A program made the translations under genes and the position numbers. A stretch of 64,000 bases of DNA from positions 490,528-554,527 of the forward strand of contig JAFJYI010000372.1 of the NCBI GenBank assembly GCA_019022655.1, written 5' to 3'. Source of the DNA: Acacia acuminata (taxonomy: Eukaryota; Streptophyta; Magnoliopsida; Fabales; Fabaceae). The first letter of the stretch is position 1, and each line of letters starts with the position of its first letter. Of the stretch, positions 9,888 to 22,117 are shown piece by piece. Under the pieces are notes generated by a model. That model made no database searches and was not told the origin of the DNA. It saw nothing but the letters and a program-made list of their open reading frames with translations.

Positions 9888-11429
9888 CTACTTGCCAATC
9901 AAATTTGTCCATTCTTGGGCTAAATTAGACAGCGTCCTGATAGATGAACCATCTTCACTAACGGCTTTGGCAGCAGCATCTTTAAACACTTGAATTCTTC
10001 TTCTGAGCTCTTTGCCTTCATCACCTTCCATTAATATTTTCACAACTCTAGCAACTTCCTCTCTCTTTACAATCCCATTATTATTCTCATCACCTTTGGG
10101 CCTCACTGCAACCTTAAATTGCTCAGTTAACATAGCCGCATTCATCCTCTGCTCTGCAAATAAAGGCCACAGAATCATTGGCTTGCCATAGACCATAGCC
10201 TCAAGCGTTGAGTTCCAGCCACAATGAGTCAAAAATCCACCAGTAGAGTCATGTTTCAGGACCTCGATCTGTGGGGCCCATGATGGGACGACAAAGCCTT
10301 GACCTTTGGTTCTCTCTAGAAACCCTTTGGGCACGTACGCTAGTGGGTCCTCCTTTTGTGCACTCAAATAAGCCGAATTAGCCGATCCACTTGGAGCCCT
10401 CACGACCCACAAGAACTTGTGGCCACTCATCTCTAACCCTAAGGCGAGCTCTTCAAGTTGGTCCGGTGACAATGTTCCACCACTCCCAAAAGAGACGTAT
10501 AGAACTGAGTTTCGTGGCTGATTGTCCAACCATCTTAAACATTTCGAATCACTCTCACTTATGTTCGTCGATCTTGTCTGTGTAATAGGCCCCACATGAT
10601 AAACCAAAGGGTACTGGTTTTGATTACTTTCTTGTAGAGCTTTTACTACCTCTGGTTCCAGGTCTACGAAGCTGTTCGCTATGATACCATCTGGTAAACG
10701 GAGTTGTTTGCATGCATAAAGGACTGTTTTGTAGGCTTCACTCGATCTTTCTAGAAATGGATCTGGGAGATCCTTGCCTTGAAAGCTTATGCAACCTGCA
10801 GAAATCTTTATATATTAATACAATATATTCAATTGAAGTGGAAAGATTTCCCTAAAAAACATGTCTTTTTGGCATTAGAAATAACATAAATTAATTTGGC
10901 AACCTGGAAGTTTCAAGGGTTGTGACAAGTCTCGGAACCCAGTAGGAAACATCTCGTGATCCTCATCAAGCTCTGGAAAATGGAGGCAGAGAGAAAGTGT
11001 AGTCGTTCCTGAAGTATATAAAACATAAGACTTGAGTTTGATTTCTTTTGCTATGCCTAATGCATCCATTGAGAAGAAATCAACAACCATAGCAACAAGT
11101 CGATGAGTTGGAGAAGCAAATGAGGTCAAAGCATGGCGACGAAGAGAAGGAAGAGAGAGTGTGACAGTTTGGTAAATTTGTGTTGCTGCATCTAGAGTTT
11201 TGAGGTCTTCCATGTTGATTTCTGGAAGTATAGTGAAGTCTATTTGTGGTGGTAGAGATTCGAAGATGGAATACGTAGTTGGAGAAGGAGGACCAAGGGT
11301 AGGGATGAAGAAGGAGATATGGAAGTGAGGATGATGAACGACGAGTCGTTTTGAGAACTGGATGAGTGGGAGGAGATGGCTAAAGCCTGGAGCTGGAATC
11401 ATGGCAATGCTTGGGTTCTTTCTCTCCAT
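9888..11429 (-). CDS. UGT72: UDP-glycosyltransferase, UGT72B-like (two exons)
   Basis: Exon 1 is 11429-10904, a 108-bp GT-AG intron is 10903-10796, and exon 2 is 10795-9888. The joined frame is 477 codons, normal for family-1 plant UGTs. The N-terminal acceptor domain has His18 (PGFSHLLP) and Asp117 (VVDFF), the usual catalytic pair. The PSPG sugar-donor box is residues 348-391, from WAPQIEVL to the closing FAEQ; the final Gln favours UDP-glucose. LYVSFGSGGTLS and the C-terminal EEVARVVK match UGT72, closest to the B group. Known members glucosylate small phenolics such as monolignols, hydroquinone and chlorinated anilines in the cytosol. The exact substrate cannot be read here. No frame breaks. 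Confidence 0.93.
10796..10903 (-). other. Intron of the UGT72-like gene
   Basis: Minus-strand donor CCAG|GTTGCC and acceptor CTGCAG|GTTGCA give a 108-bp AT-rich phase-1 intron. Removing it joins the two exons in frame, whereas the unspliced frame stops after about 10 further codons. The octamer CAGGTTGC spans both junctions, so either copy gives nearly the same product. Confidence 0.9.
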
Positions 11430-11490
11430 ATGGAAGAGTGATAGCTTAGGGGATTGGGAAGCTAAACTGGTATATGGACTTCTATTGATG

Positions 11491-11500
11491 GCTTTTATAG
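11491..11500 (-). promoter_or_regulatory. TATA box of the UGT gene
   Basis: Minus-strand CTATAAAAGC lies about 62 bases upstream of the ATG, a typical plant TATA-to-ATG distance for a short leader. About 35 bp further upstream, gypsy LTR sequence begins. Confidence 0.7.
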
Positions 11501-11534
11501 AATTTTTGTAGCTTTCTTTTTGTTCGCATTTTTA

Positions 11535-14409
11535 CCGTCCTCCAGATCCTGAGGCTATAGCAGGAGCTGAGGTTCAATGCCCATTGAACCTCAGGTAATG
11601 GTTAACCTTATGCTTATGTAACAGTTTATGTATGACAGATTTTCATGACATTAAAACATTAATCACATATGAAAGATAATAACAGAACACAGCCACTGCA
11701 CATGTATGTTATTATGGTCTACACTATTCACCAGTGCCACGATGTACACTCGTGTCCCAGCGCTAGGAAAACTTAACGGCATTATCAAGACTATAACCCG
11801 TGTATAGCTGAATGCATAATGAATAATTTAAGACAGAGTCTTAGTTTATGAATACATCTATCATATATAGATATACAATAAGCATCGAGTTAAGGTTACA
11901 ATACGCGTTCATACCTTGTTCGATGATAGCGGTACGTACGTCGGTCGGTATGCGTTCTCGGGTAGCCTATAATGGTAATATCGCATTTATTAATCCATAA
12001 ATAATATCCTAAGGGATATTTTGGCCACTAATGACTATTTTACCCCTGGTGAATTTATTTTTCAACTTAATTCCAAAATTTCGTAGAAAAACGCCGATTC
12101 CAAAGATTTCGATCAATTTTTTATGATAAATTTGAAAAACCATAATTAATTCTAAAAAATCAAAACGGGATCCGTAAAATTCCATGGACTCCTTAGGATG
12201 TCTATTTTCAAGTAAAAATACTGCTTTTTTTCCCAGATTCCTTGAGTCATTCCCAGTTTTAAAGTTTTGAGCCTCTGCTCAGAATTTTCCAGAAATTCAT
12301 AGTCCAATTTTGAGAATTTTTATCTCATTGTACATAGCTCAAATTAATACATTCTAGACATATTTGAAAAACCCTATATGTCTACTTTAACCATGAATTT
12401 TCTCAGAATTTTTTAACCTCATCTTCTCCATAAAATACTGGCATTTTTAACATTGACTCCAGAAATTGCCTAACCAAAAAATTTCGTCAGAACTTCGTTA
12501 CTTTGATGTTTCTCTTTCAAGAATTTTACTCTATCACTTTCTTCATCATTTTTTTTTGAAATAAATCCAATTTTGACCATAAAAGCATGAAAATAAAATT
12601 ACTCTAGCATATTTAAGATCAAAGCAACTTCTATCTATGAATTAAAAACTAGAACTTGAAGAGCTTACTTACCAATGCTTCAACTTCTTCAAGAAGCTCC
12701 TCACTCTCACTTTCCACTCTCTATATCAGATTTCCTATGCTTGTTTTGGTGTGAAAATTGATGAAGCATAGGTTGCTATTTATAGCAAAATGTTATGGCA
12801 TTTTGGTAGTTTTCTCAAACCTATTCTTCTTGAACTTGGACCCTTATATCTAGGTTAATATGAAGCATAAATCCTCACCATTCCATCTCACAAAAACGTG
12901 CTCCCTCTCTCACTCCCCTATCCTCTTCCATTTTCCATTAATTCCCCTTCCCTTAAGTACACCATCCTCTCACCAATTTGTCCCCTTCATTAATGTTGAA
13001 TTAGCATGTGTTAATTATTTAATATAAAAAAATCTTTTCCCCTTCTTCAAGCCACAAAATTCGCCCCCCTTCCCTTTGGTTCTTTTAATTATTTGATTCA
13101 ATTTCTAGTTACTCCAAGTGTTTATGTAACTAGATGAAAAATGATAGTTTGGTTAACAACCAAACAAAACTATACTTAGGGGTTGATTTATAGTTTATTT
13201 AAGTATTCTTTATTAATCCCTTAATCTTAAAAATCATGGCTTCATTAGAAGTATCTAATTACCCTTTATTCATCTCAAAATTAATTGTACAAGTTGGCTA
13301 AAAATCATGATGATATTTAGTCCCAAGCATAATATATATTCTTGTTCAAGATTAATCCTTATATTTATTCCATGACTAAAATTCCTCATGATTCAATTTA
13401 TTCTCTAGAGATTTTGATTTACTAGTGTCTTGAATTTATCCCAATGTTTTTACTCACAATTCATTGAACCACAACACTTCCTCTCACTTTCACTAGGCTC
13501 ACAACTCTCTCACAACTCATACACACCCACACGTATACACACACACACACACCACCCCCCCTTTTCTCTCTCATGCTTATCCTCTTCCATGGTCATTAAG
13601 TCTCTTAATTGAAAGTACATTATCCTCTTCCACCATTTAAGTCTTGCATGTGATTTCATTTAGCATATGTATTTTGATTATGAAATCAATTTGTATTCTT
13701 CACCCACTAGAATGCCAACCGTGTATTACTCCCATTTGGCTCTTCAACTTGGTGTTTCAATTACCTCACAATCATCTAGAAGAAAAACCCTCATTGGTTG
13801 ATTTTTATTTCACAAGGATTATGTCTTATGATGTTAAATTAAAGCCTTTAGATTTAGCTTTATGAGGTTTAATCCTAGCCCTCCATATCTAATCTTAATT
13901 AGCATCCCTAACATGGTAGTTTAGATGTTGTTAAGTGTCATTGCCAAAATATGATTGGTTCCAAGCTTAATCATGGTCATTAGAAACTCATTTTATGCTA
14001 ATCTTGGTACTTCATTAGCTCTTGGTTCTTAATTAAGGTAATACATCCTTAATTATGCTTCTTTAATTAATTTCAAAATTAAATGTAATTATTTTAATTA
14101 TTGTAATTTTAATTGTCCATTAGTTGTTGGTAATTTTCTCTAATTGGAACTAAATATTTTTATGTCATTTAATTATCTCTTATGAATAAATTAAGACTAT
14201 GCTTCATTTTGATGATTTTATGGTATTTTATGATTCCTAATGAAAATTAGAAAATCTAGTCTTTATTTATTTTAATTTCAAGAGGAAATTCCCTAATATT
14301 AAGGAAAATAAGCTACAAAATTTTGAGACTACATACTCACCTATTTTAAATAGGTATTTATTTGTCAAAATAAGACACTTATAATAAGTGACAATTTTAG
14401 GGTATTACA
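11535..14409 (-). repeat. Truncated LTR of a gypsy-type element (family 1, copy a)
   Basis: Minus-strand start TGTAATACCCTAAAATT at 14409. The sequence is collinear with the solo LTR 19511-22112 and LTR 23334-29204: shared CTGAGG/CCTCAGG block, CGAGG(A/T) tract with GCCACGA, GCTATAAATAGC TATA box (12776-12785) and a (CA)n tract at about 13535. Its 3' end lacks about 220 bp found in the solo copy and stops against the UGT promoter. No partner LTR or internal region is recognised. Confidence 0.75.
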
Positions 14410-15398
14410 AAGATCCCAAGTCCTTATCTTGCTCTTGAACTCCTTGAATTTCCTTTGCTTGAGCTCTCTTGTGAGGAATTTCTTGTTTTCTCTCTTTCCT
14501 TTTTCTCCAAACCGTGCCAACAGCCCAAAATGAGTAAGGGAATGAGTATTAAAATGTCCAACTTGTTCATTAAGAAAGGACTTGGCTTATCCAAGAAGCC
14601 ATCTTTGCTTCTTGATTTTTATTAGCTTGAAAATCAATTGAATCAAATTTTGTTTTTTCCTTTTCTCTCTTCAAAAACCGTCCAGCAGCCACAATGAGAA
14701 GGGAAGTGAGTTCTTAAAATAATCTCAAAGTTTACTTACTCTCCAAGTACTGGTAGCTTACACAAAAAGCAACTTTAGTCTTATATGCTCTTAGTCCTTC
14801 TAAGTACTTGCTTCATGAATAAATAACTTTTTCTTTCCTTGTTTCTCCTTGTTGAGAAGCCACATGGGGCTGATTTAGGGGAAATATGATTCTTTTTATT
14901 TTACTTATATTTTATGTCCAATATTCCTTATTTCACAATCAAGTATCCCAAATTTCTTCCATAGTTTCCCTAGACTTTTGACTTCTCTTTTGCTTATCTT
15001 ATCTTGCAAGTCTGTTTCCTTTCTTCTTGTCTCAAGCTAGGCGAAATTTATGGCTTGTAGGAGAAAGTTTTTGTGCCTTCATAATGCTCCTTTGACTCTT
15101 GTTCAATAAGTCTTCTTATGTTATCATGATGATGTAATCTTGGTTGGCTTCATCCCCAAGTCAAAGTTCATTTAAAACAATTCCTCATCCACCTCTCTTA
15201 TTTGATCAAAATTTATGTCACTCTTCTAGTGACCTTTACATTGTCACAAAGTCTCTAAAATCATTGATTTAATATGTTATTTTGGCTATTTAATTTAATT
15301 GAAAGGTTCCATGAAAATAAACAATTTAATTGCAGGAAAAAACTTCTCAATGTTTCATTAATTCCTGCTTGGTACATTGTTTATGAAAATAGGGGTGT
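14410..15398 (-). repeat. LTR-like fragment beginning TGTAACACCCC on the minus strand
   Basis: The right edge (GGGGTGTTACA, ending about 15398) looks like an LTR start on the minus strand. The interior has recurring AACCGT(G/C)CAxCAGCC motifs (about 14512 and 14678) and TC-rich leader-like sequence. It may be an older LTR into which copy a inserted. No TSD was found, so this is tentative. Confidence 0.4.
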
Positions 15399-15589
15399 TA
15401 CACAAATAAAGAATTGGCATCATGTCTACAAGTCTACCTGGCGAACGTTTATCTTATACAGAGAATAAGTCAAATCTATGATAAAATGAGCTATAAAATA
15501 ACAATTAATACGATAATCCCATTAGTAGTTGATTCACTAAAAAATGTAGATGAAGGGGTAAGGTTCGTTTCCGCTATCTGAAATATAGG

Positions 15590-16430
15590 CAACCTGAAAT
15601 AAGCACATTAATGATAGGGTAAAACTTTATAGGCTATAATTTCGCAAGTATATGGGCCATATCAAATAATAAAGTGATAAGAAAAGTATTGTTCCCACGA
15701 GGACTTAGTATCCAAACTTCAGTTAAGCATTAATTTTACATTTTTGTTTAAGTTAAACAAACCAAATTGAATTCAATTAAGAGAAAAGAAATTAAAACTA
15801 AAATTAAAATGAATAAACTACCAAAATAATCGAATGAGCAACCCATAGTCATTAATCCCTTAGCAACTTTATAAACCTTGTTTTCACTAATTTAATTAGC
15901 TTTAATATCATTTTTGTTAATCTCGAGTATAAATAATTATAAGCGCTTTCCGGTTCACTTACAACTCTCCCTTAATTGTACTTTATTATGTCTAACATAA
16001 TTGATTAAGAGGCAATAAAACTCGAGCACACTCTTCCACAATTATATAGGGCTATTAGATATATGTCTATCTTAATCGCAAATTAAATAGTAATCTAATC
16101 CCATATTACTTCATTTCAGAGCCTAATTAAAATTCCCTTCATCAAGGCAAATCCTAATGCTCAAATTCATATTTAATGATGGTCAATAACTAAATAGATA
16201 AAGCTAAACAGGATTGTGTAACCAAAATTAATATCAAATTTAACTAAACAATAAAAACAAAGCCTAATCCACCTAAAAGTTCATAGGTCCTCTAGGTTAC
16301 AAAACAAAATCAGCCTCACATGGCTAAAACAAAATCCATCAAAGTAATACAAGGTTCAAACCATACTGAAATAAAAGGGAAGGGGAATAGGGACAGAGCA
16401 TTGAAATTAAGAACAAAAGTGCTCCCTCTA
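15590..16430 (-). repeat. Dispersed repeat, gypsy LTR-like (copy 1)
   Basis: Collinear with 19260-19510 plus 22113-22340. Shared words include GCAAGTATATGGGCC/GCAAATATACGGGTC, TCCCAC(G/A)GAGACT-like, CCCTTC(A/G)TCAAG, AATCCTAAT and CATAGGT(C/T)CTCTAGGTT. The phrase 'cgcaa..ata.ggg.ca' next to a PBS is common at the inner edge of Athila/Tat LTRs. A minus-oriented TATA (CACTATAAATATC) at about 16651-16662 fits an LTR continuing to the right. Confidence 0.6.
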
Positions 16431-16566
16431 ATTCACTTGATGGTTAGCCACAGACGAAGAAGATGAAGCTGCCAACCGGGTTCTCCGTCGCTCCACAAAG
16501 GTTTCTCGTCCTTCGTGGAGATGATTTAAGAGAACCGAAACGCCTCTCTTGCTCACCTGCAACTCC

Positions 16567-16570
<4 letters not shown>

Positions 16571-16606
<36 letters not shown>
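16571..16606. repeat. Poly-T homopolymer (36 T)
   Basis: An uninterrupted T run inside the repeat region. The length is likely unreliable in the assembly. Confidence 0.95.
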
Positions 16607-16607
<1 letters not shown>

Positions 16608-16744
16608 TTGCGTCCGGATCTGTTCAACACGTCCCTCCAACTGTGTCTCCCTTAATAGATATTTATAGTGATTGGGCTGTGTGCATGAGCTTGCGTTCTC
16701 TATCAAATCTGTCATCTAAATTCTCTTTATCTCAAATATGATAT

Positions 16745-17524
16745 ATCATATATATTATAACAATATATATAATAACCTTCAGCTCACGTTTTGTTCGTTC
16801 AAGTAGGTCCCGCTTTGTGTGCTCCACATACTTCTCGATCTCACATATATAGATATCCCTCCCGATTTTCTTCATATATATATATATATAAAATTCTTCT
16901 CCCATCTTCACACGGCATCTATATAGATTCTTCTAATTTTCACCTCCTAAATATCATAATACTCCTTGCAAAATAAAATAGGCTATCAACAGATTTTATA
17001 TCAAAATATCTTTTTATCCTATAATTAATTGAATGATAGAAAAATATATAAAAGATAGTTAAATAAATAAAAAATATTAATAAATTCAATCCAATATATT
17101 CTAGAATCTATGCTTATTTAATTATAAAGAATATACTTATCAATTAAATTTCATTACACAATTTGATACTAAAAAATAATCAAAGAGTATATAATAAATA
17201 TTGAATCACAATTAGTTACTGAAATGAGAGAGTTGTAGTTTAATAATTCAAATTTACAGAATACTTAAACTGAATAGGAGCGAATGCATATTGATCGACA
17301 TAAGTTTCATGATAGACACAGACATAACATTATCATTATTATCTGTATAAAACCTAGTTTTCAAACTTATCATAAACATGCTTGCATTTAAAAAGGTATA
17401 AATTCAAGAAAATAATCATAAATTCAACTTAGGTAAAGAAATTTATTAATTCCTTTTCAATAATAATTAATTATGTAAAAAATTCCTTCCTGAAAGCTTG
17501 TTTTATTAGAGGAACCAATACAAA
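16745..17524. other. AT-rich sequence without recognisable features
   Basis: Very AT-rich, with (TA)n at about 16877-16890. No open frame of note, RNA gene or transposon terminus is evident. Confidence 0.4.
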
Positions 17525-17830
17525 ATGAATAACAAGCATGTCTTGGAGTCCACAAGTAACAAGCTAAGCACGGGGCTACAAGTAACAAGTGCAGCATGAA
17601 AGCTACAAAACAAGTGTGGACACACAGTCCAAGAGGTAATTAACCAAGCACGTCTCAAAACCACAAAATTAAACATGGGCACACGGTCCATGAGGATAAG
17701 TGACCAAGCACGACTGGGGGCTAAGAGTAACAAGCATGGACATACAACATCCACAAGGGTAAGTGGCCAAGTGTGGCTTGAAGACCCAAAAATAAGTGCA
17801 ATACAAAACCCACAAATAACAGGCACTTTG
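17525..17830. repeat. Degenerate ~60-bp tandem repeat
   Basis: Units are marked by TAACCAAGCA (17641), TGACCAAGCA (17701) and TGGCCAAGTG (about 17763), each preceded by CACA(C/G)(A/G)GTCC-like words about 20 bp upstream. At least three clear units and two weaker ones to the left (ACAAGTAACAAG at 17554 and 17579). Because 60 is divisible by 3, any frame shows a 20-residue periodicity, but nothing suggests coding. Confidence 0.7.
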
Positions 17831-18059
17831 TGTCTAGTTCCTCGGGAAAAGTATTCACATTGTTATAACAAAATACTTTTTCAAATAACAAAAATTTCTC
17901 CTTTATTTTTGAAATTTAAAATTTGATTTTGTAAAAAGATTCTAAAAAAGATTCATAAATCATATCTCATATCTTAAAATTCCTTTCATTGACTTTGTAA
18001 TCGTGTTACCTAAATTCATGCATACAATAAGATTGTTTAATGAACATGAAAATAATAAT

Positions 18060-18530
18060 TGTAATATCCCAAATTTTATTCACCCAAAAAAAATTCCTTG
18101 CACATTTGTTACATTAAATAGAATAAAGTGGTGAATTTTAGTATATTTGAAATGGCAAAATATTAGAAGTAGAGGTTACATAAAATTTGGCTAAGTGAAG
18201 GCACGAAAAATTCAATTTTGTCTTCTTAAATACTTAATTTTGTAGCCCAAAATGAAGAAAGGTAGAGAACAATTTTGGTCCAGTTTATTGTGCAAGATTC
18301 GGCCAAAAATTTAAAAGGGAGAAAGAAAGACAAGATTTAGTTCAAATATATAGGAAATGTAAGGGCAAAATGATCTTTTGGCTAATTAATCAAGAATTTA
18401 GGTAGTAATTGAAAAGGATTTTAGGTAGTAACTCTATCTTTTATACACTATGTGATTGTTTATATGCCTTGTGTTGTCATGTTTTGTGATGTGAATTGTT
18501 GTACAAAGCTTAGCTATATGTTGTGGGAAA
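18060..18530 (+). repeat. LTR-like fragment (TGTAATATCCC start)
   Basis: It begins TGTAATATCCCAAATTTT, the usual opening of long gypsy LTRs in this window (compare 23334). After about 470 bp of AT-rich sequence it meets the copia LTR fragment at 18545. Probably a truncated LTR; no TSD seen. Confidence 0.45.
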
Positions 18531-18544
18531 AACACAATTTGAAT

Positions 18545-18880
18545 ATGGAATATCATCTAAGAGGGGTGTGAATTGGATGATTTCAAAAACTTTGCGAATA
18601 AGCCCCAAATTAAAAAGACAAGGCAAGGATACAACAATAATAGACACAGAGAATTTATAACATTTTGATCCAAACTCTTGACCTACGTCTAGTCTCCAGA
18701 CACTTCAGGTTTTTTACTATCACTTTCACGATAACACACTTTGTTTCTCGAAGTAATTCACATAGTTTGCTGATTTGGATCCTCTAAATTGTTTGCTTGA
18801 TTTCGAAATAGCAAGCATCTTAAGCAAATTATCATCTTAAGCATAGTTTGCTTGATTTCGAAATTGTTATCTTGAAAATC
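18545..18880 (-). repeat. Old Sirevirus-type copia LTR fragment
   Basis: The block with GAGGGGTGTGAATTGGATGA, then TTGACCTACGTCTAGTC, parallels the LTR 3' ends at 609, 29210 and 38109 (GGGGGGTGAATTGGGTATTT, then TTGACCTACATCCA). It is heavily diverged and has no CTCGAG array, so it belongs to an older relative. Confidence 0.55.
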
Positions 18881-19091
18881 AAGCACCCTGATTCCAGAAT
18901 AATAGCCCCGGATTGTCTTCCCAGAAAATTATTGATACACAAATTAAATCATCATTTTCATCCTCTGCCATCTCTTTAGTTTCAGTATGTATTACTTCCT
19001 CCTCTTGGTTTTGAGGTATTGTAGCTTCCAAAAGCTTTTGGATAGTCCTTGTTTTCTGTGGTGTTTTAGTAGCTTTGGTTTTACCGGTCAT
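18879..19091 (-). pseudogene. Possible gag N-terminal fragment of a gypsy element
   Basis: A 70-codon minus-strand frame starting with MTGKTKATKTPQKTRT, charged and low-complexity. It lies about 130 bp downstream (in minus orientation) of a PBS-like block near 19225-19250 (reverse complement TGGCTTCGTTTTTGGGGACT), i.e. where gag of the element with the 19260 LTR-like repeat should begin. It is cut off at the copia LTR fragment. The position is suggestive; the sequence itself is not diagnostic. Confidence 0.35.
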
Positions 19092-19252
19092 ATATCAAAG
19101 TACCTGCAAAACCAAACAAATCCCAAAGTATCAAACTAATACCAAAAGCTAAAAAGAAAAAAGAAAGAAAAGATAAATTATTCAAACTAAAACTAATAAA
19201 GGATTTCTAATACTAATCACCAATTGCCTTGAGTCCCCAAAAACGAAGCCAA

Positions 19253-19510
19253 AAACTCGATGCTACCAAAATTTAATTAAGCACCGCAAATATACGGGTC
19301 ATGAAATAGTAAGCGAAAAATCAAGGTTATCCCACAGAGACTCGATCCAGCGAAAAATCAATGTCTTACATAATTAATCAAGATGCAATTCAAATCGGCT
19401 CACTCTAATTTGATTATGTATTCTAGACGTAAATTAGATTAAACTCTAATTCCACATTATTTAATTTCAAGGTCAATTTAATATTCCCTTCGTCAAGTTC
19501 AATCCTAATC
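19253..19510 (-). repeat. Dispersed gypsy LTR-like repeat (copy 2, left part)
   Basis: Collinear with 15590-16150. It is interrupted at 19510 by the solo LTR and resumes at 22118. Adjacent to the PBS-like block at 19225-19250. Confidence 0.6.
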
Positions 19511-22112
19511 TGGAACACCCCATTTTTCAAAAGCGGAACATGTATTTTTATCAGAGTAGAGCATTGGAGCAAAAAAGTGAGTAACTAATAAGTAAAAAGT
19601 TAACTATGGTGTATCCGTCTGGTTATAGTAACAGTACATTCATCCGAGTAATAAAAATTCTAACTATGTAGAAATATACATACATCTCCAAAATAAAATC
19701 CCAGCTGAGTCCTTCAAGTGTGCTGCTTAACCTTGTCGTTGACTCTCGGTCCTCCAGACCCTGAGGCTATGGTAAGAGCTGAGGTCCAATGCCCATTGGG
19801 CCTCAGGTAACGGTTAACCTCATGCTTAAGTAAAACAATATATGTATGACAGATATTCAAGACATTACCGCAGTAACCAACACATAAGCACACAGTAGAT
19901 GTAAGGTTAACATAACAATAGTACATAGCACACAACAAATGTAAAGTCATCCACGTCTGCACTAACCAGTGCCACGACAGCTCCTCGTGTCCTCAGCGCT
20001 AGGAAAACTCAATGGCATTATCAAGACTAAAACCCGTATAAAGCTGAATGTATAAGTAGTGATCTAAGACCGAGTCTTAGTCACGGTGCATGTCCAAGAC
20101 CAGGTCTTGTCCATGACCCTATGAAATCATCTATCACATATAAGCATACAATAAGTATCAGAGTTAATGTTATAGTTAGGGGTTCGATCCCTGGCGGTGT
20201 GTATGGAGAAGGTTATTTGGCCAACACCAATGCCCCTTCGGGATGACTACGGTGCGAAGGAGGATTAGTCTCTACTGTCGGCGAAGGACACCCCCTGATT
20301 TCTATATAAAAAAAGAGTTAATGTTATAGTACATGTCTGTACCTCAGTCTGTGTAGTCTAGCGGTATGTCCGTCGGTTCGGTATGTCTCTTGAATAGCCT
20401 ATAATAGTACCACCACATTATTCTCTTATAAATACTATCCTAAGAGGTATTTTAACCACTAATGACCTTTTTACCCCTGGTGGATTTGTTATTCCAATTA
20501 TATCCTTCTATTTTTAAGAAAATGCTGATTTAGCATTTTTGGGCAGAATTTTTGCTAACTTTGAAAAATCATAATTAATTCCACAAATATCAAAATGAGG
20601 ATTCGTAAAATTCCTCACAGTCCTTGATATGTCTATTTTTGATAAAAAAATAATGGTTTTCACCCAGAATTAGTTAATCATTCCTAGTTTAACGATCTTC
20701 AACCTCTGCCCAGAAATTTTTGAGAAAATGTAGCCTTATTTCCAGAATTTTTATCTCTTTGCAAAAAACTCAAAATGACACATATTATACATATTTAGAA
20801 TTTCTGGATGTCTAATTTACTCATGAAAATTTTCATAATTTTATAACTTCATCTTCTATATAAAATCATAGGCTCTATGTTCGACTCCGTAAAAAAACAA
20901 AAGAATCGAAATTTCTACCATTCTCACAAATTTTGATCTATTGTTTCCCAAAAATTATTCCCTACTATGTTTTTACCTCGTCGGGTAGGAATTTTACTTC
21001 CTATTTCCTAGATTAAACTAAAATTTATACTAAAAATTAAAGACTAAAGCTCAAAAACTCACCCTTGAAGTTCCTTTTCCTTCTCCTTGCTTCTTATGAA
21101 TTTTGCCCAAAGACTCTCCTATACTCTAAACTCACGCCTCTCTCCTTCTTAAATAAGGATCAAAGAAGTTTTTGATGTGAGGAATATGTGAAGGTTGGAT
21201 GGCTATTTATAGATAAAGTGCCAATGGTTCAATGGTAATTAAATGGGATCATATTTTACCCTAGCCATTAAATTAAAAGAACACTTTTTGAAACTTAATC
21301 TCCACCCCTCATGGCTTGGTCGACATGCATAAGCCAATCATCCATTTAGTGTGTTTTTGTTAAATATATAATGGTTCAATTCTCTAATTGGAGAGTTCAA
21401 TCAATTGACTTTTCAACCCACACTTTATGCTTATTATTCATTCTTTTCTTTCATTTTATGTACCGACATGCTTCCTCTTTTAGCTCTTTTATGGTGTTTT
21501 TAAATAGCCAATATCTTATTGTTTATTAGAAGCACATCTTGATTGTAATATAATAAATCCTACTCAAAATCCTCCATGTATATGACGCCATTTACGCTGA
21601 CTTTAGGGGAAGCTTATTTGAACCTTGATTAACATATGCTATTTTATTCTTGGTTTATTAGCTAATTATAGTTATTAATGTTTTTATCTAAACAAATTTA
21701 ATCCCTCATTTTTTGCCACTAAATTTTCAAAATTAATAGCCCTCTTTTGATGTTTTTCTTTTGTCTCGAATTAATTTAAGCAATTTTGCAATTGATCTTA
21801 ATTAGTACAACTTAATTACCCAATTACTTTTGCTAATTTCCTTTAACTTAATCAAGTGTTTTCATAACATTTCTGGCCTCCTTTGGTTATAAAATAACTT
21901 TTATTTTATGTGTTAATTATGACACATTTTTATTTTCCCTAATTGTAGTCTCATAATTATTCATGTGTTAATTCATTCCAATATGGAATTTGACTAAAAT
22001 TATAATCAATAATTTTTTTAAAAAAAATTTGAGACATATATTTACCTTCATTTTTACTAATGATTCACCAAAATATAATACTTATATTAAATAGGAATTT
22101 TCAGGTATTACA
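19511..22112 (-). mobile_element. Solo LTR of gypsy family 1 (copy b)
   Basis: Minus-strand TGTAATACCTGAAAATT at 22112, ending in GGGGTGTTCCA at 19511: 2602 bp with TG...CA ends. TAATC at 19506-19510 and 22113-22117 is a perfect 5-bp target duplication, and the dispersed repeat on either side is continuous without it. TATA box CTATAAATAGCC at 21201-21212 (minus). It carries a truncated SINE. No coding capacity. Confidence 0.92.
20176..20313 (+). mobile_element. 5'-truncated SINE with 16-bp target duplication
   Basis: A 138-bp insert absent from the homologous LTR copy near 11885. AGAGTTAATGTTATAG flanks it at 20160-20175 and 20314-20329. It begins just before a Pol III B box (GGGGTTCGATCCCTGG) and ends in an A run (TATATAAAAAA). 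The A box is missing, so it is truncated or inserted incomplete. The long TSD indicates LINE-type target-primed reverse transcription. Confidence 0.85.
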
Positions 22113-22117
22113 TAATC

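Noticed and set aside
17506..17826. 106-codon minus-strand open frame
   Set aside because: It is the translation of the degenerate 60-bp tandem repeat; a period divisible by three avoids stops by chance. No domain.
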